Assembly (NCBI GenBank): GCA_038373865.1
Contig: JAXGGA010000457.1
Coordinates: 162,880 to 226,879 of the forward strand
Direction: 5' to 3'
Origin: Uloborus plumipes
Lineage: Eukaryota > Arthropoda > Arachnida > Araneae > Uloboridae
DNA length: 64,000 nucleotides
Position numbers and translations under genes: made by a program
Part shown: positions 59,300 through 64,000 of the stretch, piece by piece
Numbering within the stretch: the first letter of the stretch is position 1
How the letters are laid out: each line of letters begins with the position of its first letter
The notes under the pieces: model-generated
What the model was told of the DNA's origin: nothing
The model's input: the letters and a program-made list of their open reading frames with translations, nothing else
The model's database searches: none

Positions 59300-59635
59300 G
59301 GTAGAACAGCTTACTTGTGTAACAAAAGCTCATTGCACAGTAGAATTTCGACAATTCAGTGCCAAAGTTGGTTAAAAATCGCATTTTGGCAAATTTCGAC
59401 CATACGTCATCAGCTTGTATTTGCTAAGAAAACGACTTTCTGAAACTAATTCCTCCAACGTTCGTAGCCTGTTACTATGTCCAAAGGGTATGCAAGTGGC
59501 ATCTTGATAGCTGAAATAAGTGTTGAATTATCAAAGCTCCAGTCAAAATATTTTTCTTCAATTTTGTCTCACTTTCACAGGGCAGTGTCTTAAAAGGGTT
59601 ATCTTGAATTTGATTTTTCTTTGCATCATTGGAAA
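59300..59635. other. No feature recognised; presumed intron upstream of the 58960 exon
   Basis: If the exon call is right, this is intron on the minus strand. Confidence 0.35.
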
Positions 59636-59639
59636 GAGC

Positions 59640-61270
59640 ATACTTTTGGTATATCGAAAACGTTTGTTTTATTTTTGAGACGAACCTGTTTTAAAAGAAT
59701 ATTGCATATCAAAAACATTTTCGTCATTCCATGTGAAATCAAAAAAAAAAAAAGATCTTAAAAGAAAATGTTCATTAGTTTTGTTAAATTTACAGGATCT
59801 ATATAGCATGTATTTAAATTTAATGGAAAAAATCTTTTTTTAAATATTTTTGAGCGTTAATTTTTGTGTGTTCTCCCGTAAGAACTCAAGAAATGGCCAA
59901 AAGTAAGTTTCGTTTCTTACAAAGAGAATAAATTTGTTCTCGCTTCTATAAGAGCTTCATTGTTTTCCTAGACGTGTTTTAAAAGCCCTTGGAACAAAAT
60001 TTCACATGATATGTTACTTGACAAGGTTATGGGTCATTAATATTTCAAAGTCATAAATAGCTTGTTTTTTTTTTTTTTCAGGAAAAAAAATCAAAAAACG
60101 ACAAAAAAAAGGCCTCTATTTGAAAAATAATTAAAACAATTAATATGGTGTATATGTTATAAATAATTTCAATATGTGACTACAAAGACATCATTCCGAA
60201 AAGCAATAATGAAAGTTTTCGATAGAGCTGAACATTGCAATTGTTTCCGCCATGTAATTTATCATAATATAAATAATAAGTAGTGATTGATAATCCATTT
60301 CTTATACTGCCGAGAATGAGGCCAGATATTCGACCTGGGATTGCATTGAGCCCATTTTTCATTATGAGCCCATTGCAATTGCAGGATGAATATTTAGCCA
60401 CATCCTTGTCAATATAAGGAATGTATTTTCACTTACTAATTATCATATTTTCAATAACTGTTATGGCGGAAATAACAGCAATATTCAGCTCCATCGAAAA
60501 CTCTCATTATTGCTTTTTAGAATAATGTTTTTTCAGTCCCATTCTGAAATTGTTTCAAACTTATAGGTCTTACTAATTGTTTAATTTATTTTCATTTTTT
60601 TTTATTTATTTTTTTATTTATTTTTTTTTTTTTTGGTTTTTTTTCCGAAAAAAAAACCAAAAAAAGGCCTTTTATGACCTTGAACTATTAACCCATTAAT
60701 ACCGACTTTGAAAAATCAATAAGACATTCATTCAAGTTTTTAAGCCTATTATCTCACACGTTTTCGACCAAGGGTGCGAAACTTATATATATTTTCCTTT
60801 TTGTGAGTATTTACCATGTGAAATGCATAACTGTTAGACTGATAGAGCCATCTAAGGACAAGTCATATTTCTTTTCCATGTTGGTATAGTTCTGTACCAA
60901 CCGGCATTAATGGGTTACTGATCCATAGCCTTACCAAGTGACATATCATCTGAAAATCTGTTCCAAGAGCTTTAAAATTACTTCCAGGAAAACAGTCAAG
61001 CTCTTATAGCAACGAAAAAGAAATTTAATTGTCTTTGTTAAGAAACGAAACTTACCTCTAGCCATTTCTTGAGTTCTTACGAGGGCACACACAAAAACTA
61101 AGGCTCAAGTTTTTTTTCCATCAAGACATAAGTCCAATAGCTCCTGTAAATTGTTATAGAACTAATTGACTTGAACTTTTAAGGTCTTTGTCTTTTTTCT
61201 TTGATTTCACATGGAATGAGTACATGTTTTTGATCTGCAAAACCCTTTTTAAACTGGTTTGGCTCAAAAC
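59640..61270. repeat. Large imperfect palindrome, arms about 620 and 820 bp
   Basis: The left arm (about 59640-60270) is the reverse complement of the right arm (about 60440-61270): AACTCAAGAAATGGC at 59885 pairs with GCCATTTCTTGAGTTCTTAC at 61062; GCAATAATGAAAGTTTTCGA at 60205 pairs with TCGAAAACTCTCATTATTGC at 60495; TTCCATGTGAAATCAAA at 59728 pairs with 61201-61217. The 170-bp centre is unique. The right arm is longer because of the TTAA MITE at 60692-60914. Confidence 0.85.
60692..60914. mobile_element. TTAA-type MITE, 223 bp, inside the palindrome arm
   Basis: TTAA (60688-60691) then CCCATTAATACCG; right end CCGGCATTAATGGG then TTAC. The matching position of the left arm (around 60025-60045) lacks the insertion, giving an internal empty site. 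Confidence 0.75.
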
Positions 61271-61800
61271 TTAAACAAACTGTTTCTATTCAAGAAAAGT
61301 ACCGTAAAATGGGGCGAATTGGTACACTTTTCAGCTTTGATTGTGAAAAAAGTAGTTAAAAGATTTTATTTCAATTTGGCTTTTAGGATCAAAACTGGGG
61401 TCTTGCTTTGCGTTTGATATTCCAAGCAGCGGAAAAGCATGTTGAACAGTTATTATTTGTATATACAATAGTTTAGAGGTGTTCCGATTCACCACGCTGA
61501 TTGGGGCCAATCGTAACACTTTTTTTTTTTATTTTAATCTTTAAAAGGTCACACAAGTATCCGTAATATTGATGGGCGAGAGTAAAAGTAGATGGTTCCT
61601 ATCAAATAAAAGTTTATTTTGGGGTTAGAATCTTGATCTTTCAAACAGTTTCCTTTAAATAAGTTTGAATCTTAACAACGAATCAAAGTGTTTTAGTTCA
61701 CCCCGCAAATCTTTATCTTATGACAGTATAAAGAGTTCTTCACATTTATGACACAATTAAAAAATGTTGTATATTCTAATATGGTGCACTGTTGCTCAGA
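61271..61800. other. No gene; GTAAAATGGGGCGAATTGG-type repeat
   Basis: The text at 61302 and the GTTTTAGTTCACCCCGC text at 61691 are approximately inverted. They may be ends of a decayed element of about 400 bp. Confidence 0.4.
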
Positions 61801-61986
61801 TACAGATGGGTGACAAAATAATACGAACACCTGTGAAAAAGTATGACTTATTTCATACTTGCAGCACAGCCGCGCCACGTGCAACAGAAGTCTGCCACCT
61901 AGTGAGCGTGAAGAGGAAACTATTAGTCTCTCAACATTAGTCACCTGTGTTGCGTGAGTTTAACTAACTAGCTTTTATAAGGTGAA

Positions 61987-63018
61987 ATGTCTGACCTGTC
62001 AGAATTCCAAAGAGGGATGATTGTTGGGGCGCGTTTAAGTGGAGCATCGGTGACAGAAACAGCAAATCTTTTGGGATTTGCAAGAAGTACTGTATTAGCC
62101 GTTATGACAGCATACATGAAAGAAGGTAAGACGAAGTCTTCAAAGCAGAACAGTGGCCGAAAGTCAAAGCTTGATGATAGGGATAGACGTGCCTTGAAGC
62201 GCGTAGTTGCTCGAAAACACAAGCAATCGTTATCCGAGATAACATCAGCCATGAACAGTCATCTTCAGGACCCCGTTTCAGCAAGAACTGTTCAAAGAGA
62301 ACTTCATGCAGCGAACATTTATGGGAGAGTGGCAATTCGTAAACCCTTGGTGACAGCAGCCAATGCTTTCAAGCGCCGGCAGTGGTGTAGAGGTCACAAA
62401 AGCTGGTCCCCACAGCAATGGCAGCAAGTAATATGGTCCGATGAATCATCATTTACCTTATTTCAGACCACTGGACGCGTTTATATTTGGAGATCACCCA
62501 AAGAAGCGTTTGATCCTGAATGCCTCTTACCAACTGTGAAACATGGAGGTGGCTCCATTATTGTTTGGGGTGCGATTTCTTGGCGTGGTCTTGGGCCACT
62601 AGTACCTCTGCATGGGAGAATCAAATCTAATGACTATCTAAGCGTTCTAGAGGATCATGTTCATCCTTTTGTACAGACTGTATTCCCTGGAGAGCGACCG
62701 ATTTTTCAAGACGACAACGCCCCTACCCACACCGCTAGGTGCGTCCAAACATGGTTCGAAGAGCATGACAATGAAGTTGAGCATCTCGCCTGGCCCCCTC
62801 AGTCTCCGGACTTAAATATTATTGAACATTTGTGGCAATATTTGGAGTCTAAACTTCGTTCCCGATTCCCACCACCATCAAATCTGTCAGAATTAGAGGC
62901 CGCTTTGCAAGAGGAATGGCTTAATATTCCTTTAGACGTTGTCAATGACCTTTATGCATCGATCCCACGTCGTATTAAATCTGTAATTCAGTCAAAGTGT
63001 GGTCCAACTCCCTATTAA
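61987..63018 (+). CDS. Tc1-type transposase, DD36E
   Basis: 343 residues, the usual length for Tc1-type transposases. Residues 1-115 form the paired-like DNA-binding half with two helix-turn-helix units (FQRGMIVGARLSGASVTETA around 7-26, and SLSEITSAMNSHLQDPVSAR around 81-100), linked by GRKSKLDD. The DDE catalytic half has WSDESSF (first Asp), FQDDNAPTHTA (second Asp) and SPDLNIIEHLW (Glu). Thirty-six residues separate the Asp of DNAP from the Glu, the spacing reported for the DD36E (Incomer) group rather than DD34E. A GGGS/GAIS block lies between. All motifs are intact and no stop interrupts, so the enzyme may be functional: it would cut at the element's 36-bp ends and insert at TA. The ATG at 61987 is chosen because the helix-turn-helix begins immediately after it. 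Confidence 0.96.
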   Translation: MSDLSEFQRGMIVGARLSGASVTETANLLGFARSTVLAVMTAYMKEGKTKSSKQNSGRKSKLDDRDRRALKRVVARKHKQSLSEITSAMNSHLQDPVSARTVQRELHAANIYGRVAIRKPLVTAANAFKRRQWCRGHKSWSPQQWQQVIWSDESSFTLFQTTGRVYIWRSPKEAFDPECLLPTVKHGGGSIIVWGAISWRGLGPLVPLHGRIKSNDYLSVLEDHVHPFVQTVFPGERPIFQDDNAPTHTARCVQTWFEEHDNEVEHLAWPPQSPDLNIIEHLWQYLESKLRSRFPPPSNLSELEAALQEEWLNIPLDVVNDLYASIPRRIKSVIQSKCGPTPY

Positions 63019-63022
63019 TAAA
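63017..63022 (+). terminator. Polyadenylation signal overlapping the stop codon
   Basis: AATAAA overlaps the last two bases of the TAA stop of the transposase. Such compact ends are common in short Tc1-type elements. Actual use is not shown. Confidence 0.55.
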
Positions 63023-63079
63023 GAATTTTCGATATTTCACAGGTGTTCGTATTATTTTGTCACCCATCTGTATATGCAT

Positions 63080-63345
63080 TATTAAAAAATATCATTTCAA
63101 AATGTTTTATCGATTTTGGTGAACATTTAATAGCGCCTTTTTGGCATCGAAAATAGGAGCAAAAGGAAAATAATATTGACTTAAAAAAAAAACCAGTACG
63201 GTAAGAATTCAACTGCTTTCTTTTATGGCAAAACATAATCGAGACAAATACTGTTATTCAGCGTCAGATTTTTGATATCTTCATATCCAAAGCCTAAATA
63301 GTGTATTCAGTTTTATTAAGCTTGACCACTGGACTGTTTTCGTAA
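63080..63345 (-). repeat. Right arm of long-range inverted repeat
   Basis: Reverse complement of 57578-58070 (see that entry), including CAGTTTTATTAAGCTTGACC and TTTTTGGCATCG. Confidence 0.7.
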
Positions 63346-63349
63346 TATT

Positions 63350-64000
63350 TTAGACCTCACCTACACATTTCTTTTGACCCCCTCAATTTTTTGGGGCACC
63401 AACCGCCTACGTTCTGGGGGGTTCTAAATTTATTACATTCAAATTCTGTTTTGGGGCAGGATATTTTTTTTTTCTGTGCTGGGTAGATGTAAAGAAATTT
63501 TCTAAGTGTTGCTTATTTTGATTAAGTGTTTTCCCTCTGCGGAGGGAGGGGATTTTAAGTGTTGTTGCAATTATAAATCTGTGTTTTGATTAAATTCTGA
63601 TTTCTTGGGGGGAGGGGGCGGTAGTTAAAATGTTTTGAATTTTATTCACAGTTCAAATTACATTATTTTTCTGAGGAGGGAGCAGGACTTGAGCTTAAAA
63701 TGAAAAGCATATTTTAATTAAATTATTTAATTCACATTCGTAAATTTAATTCCTTTTTGCGAGATAATACGGAATTTTATTTTTGTTTAATCGTAATGCA
63801 TATTTTAATCAAATTATTTTATGTCTATTTAAAATTCTGTTTTTTCGCATTGAGATGTATTTTAGTGTTGCTTTTGTTGAATTTCGGGATTTAACATTAA
63901 TGACTTCTGCACGACATAGAGGGCAGCACCAACTAGAATTGTTTTAAGTTTTAATGTATATAGCATATAGCGCGAAGAGCACTCTCAATAAAGTCAAGTT
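63350..64000 (+). other. No gene; possible LTR-like end at the window edge
   Basis: The stretch has G-rich runs. The final 100 bp (GGCAGCACCAACTAGAATTG, a TATATAG-like box at 63957 and AATAAA at 63988) has the order expected of a retroelement LTR U3-R region, but the window ends before this can be tested. Confidence 0.25.

Larger units (their letters stand above)
61803..63070 (+). mobile_element. Tc1/mariner-type transposon, intact, 1268 bp
   Basis: The 36-bp inverted ends starting CAGATGGGTGACAAAATAAT are identical on both sides (61803-61838 and 63035-63070), with TA duplications at 61801-61802 and 63071-63072. It contains one uninterrupted transposase gene. Perfect ends and an open frame indicate recent arrival and possible activity. 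The right border lies about 10 bp from the arm of the long-range inverted repeat at 63080. Confidence 0.96.

Noticed and set aside
1..64000. Prokaryotic defence or other gene-cluster system
   Set aside because: No operon-like runs of genes, ribosome-binding sites or known defence domains; the sequence is eukaryotic and repeat-dominated.

Overview
The window looks like AT-rich nuclear DNA from an animal, most likely an arthropod (possibly a chelicerate; that is an inference from repeat style, not proof). There are no operons, Shine-Dalgarno sites or compact genes. Instead there are TATA-type promoter and splice-site signals, tRNA-derived SINEs, a BEL/Pao LTR retroelement, Tc1/mariner, hAT and TTAA-target (piggyBac-like) elements, and many diverged tandem and inverted repeats.

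Host genes are almost absent. The one clear host coding segment is a first exon on the minus strand (35460-35720) of an SLC22-type organic ion transporter. It has a TATA box, a likely initiator, a short 5' UTR with two tiny upstream ORFs, a strong start context and a canonical splice donor. It lies in a GC-rich island of about 560 bp squeezed between two copies of the same repeat family. A second, weaker host candidate is a terminal coding exon with two membrane segments (58960-59291, minus), which I could not identify. The only intact gene is a Tc1-type transposase (61987-63018) in a complete element with perfect ends.

Layout: 0-7 kb holds a TTAA MITE, a 225-bp tandem array (six copies) and several short tandem or direct repeats. 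7.8-10.6 kb is a large palindrome with a TTAA MITE in one flank. 11.8-12.4 kb has a MITE fragment and a SINE. 14.4-16.4 kb is a complete hAT-type element with a perfect 8-bp target duplication. 18.2-21.2 kb carries MITEs and a separated inverted repeat. 22-31.8 kb is mostly featureless AT-rich DNA with scattered MITEs and a degenerate tandem array. 31.9-45.3 kb is the densest part: two copies of one hAT-type element. The first contains a nested hAT MITE. The second contains a foldback MITE, a SINE and a further transposon that holds a BEL/Pao element, which itself holds a 2.1-kb TTAA element and another SINE. 45.8-55.3 kb has more inverted repeats, MITEs, a SINE and a degenerate retroelement. 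57.6-63.3 kb contains long inverted repeats, the unidentified exon and the intact Tc1-type transposon.

I found no CRISPR array, rRNA, functional tRNA or prokaryote-type defence system. The interest here is transposon stratigraphy, large hairpin-forming sequences, and a promoter and splice donor closely framed by repeats. Boundaries given without an exact target duplication are approximate, because all comparisons were made by eye.
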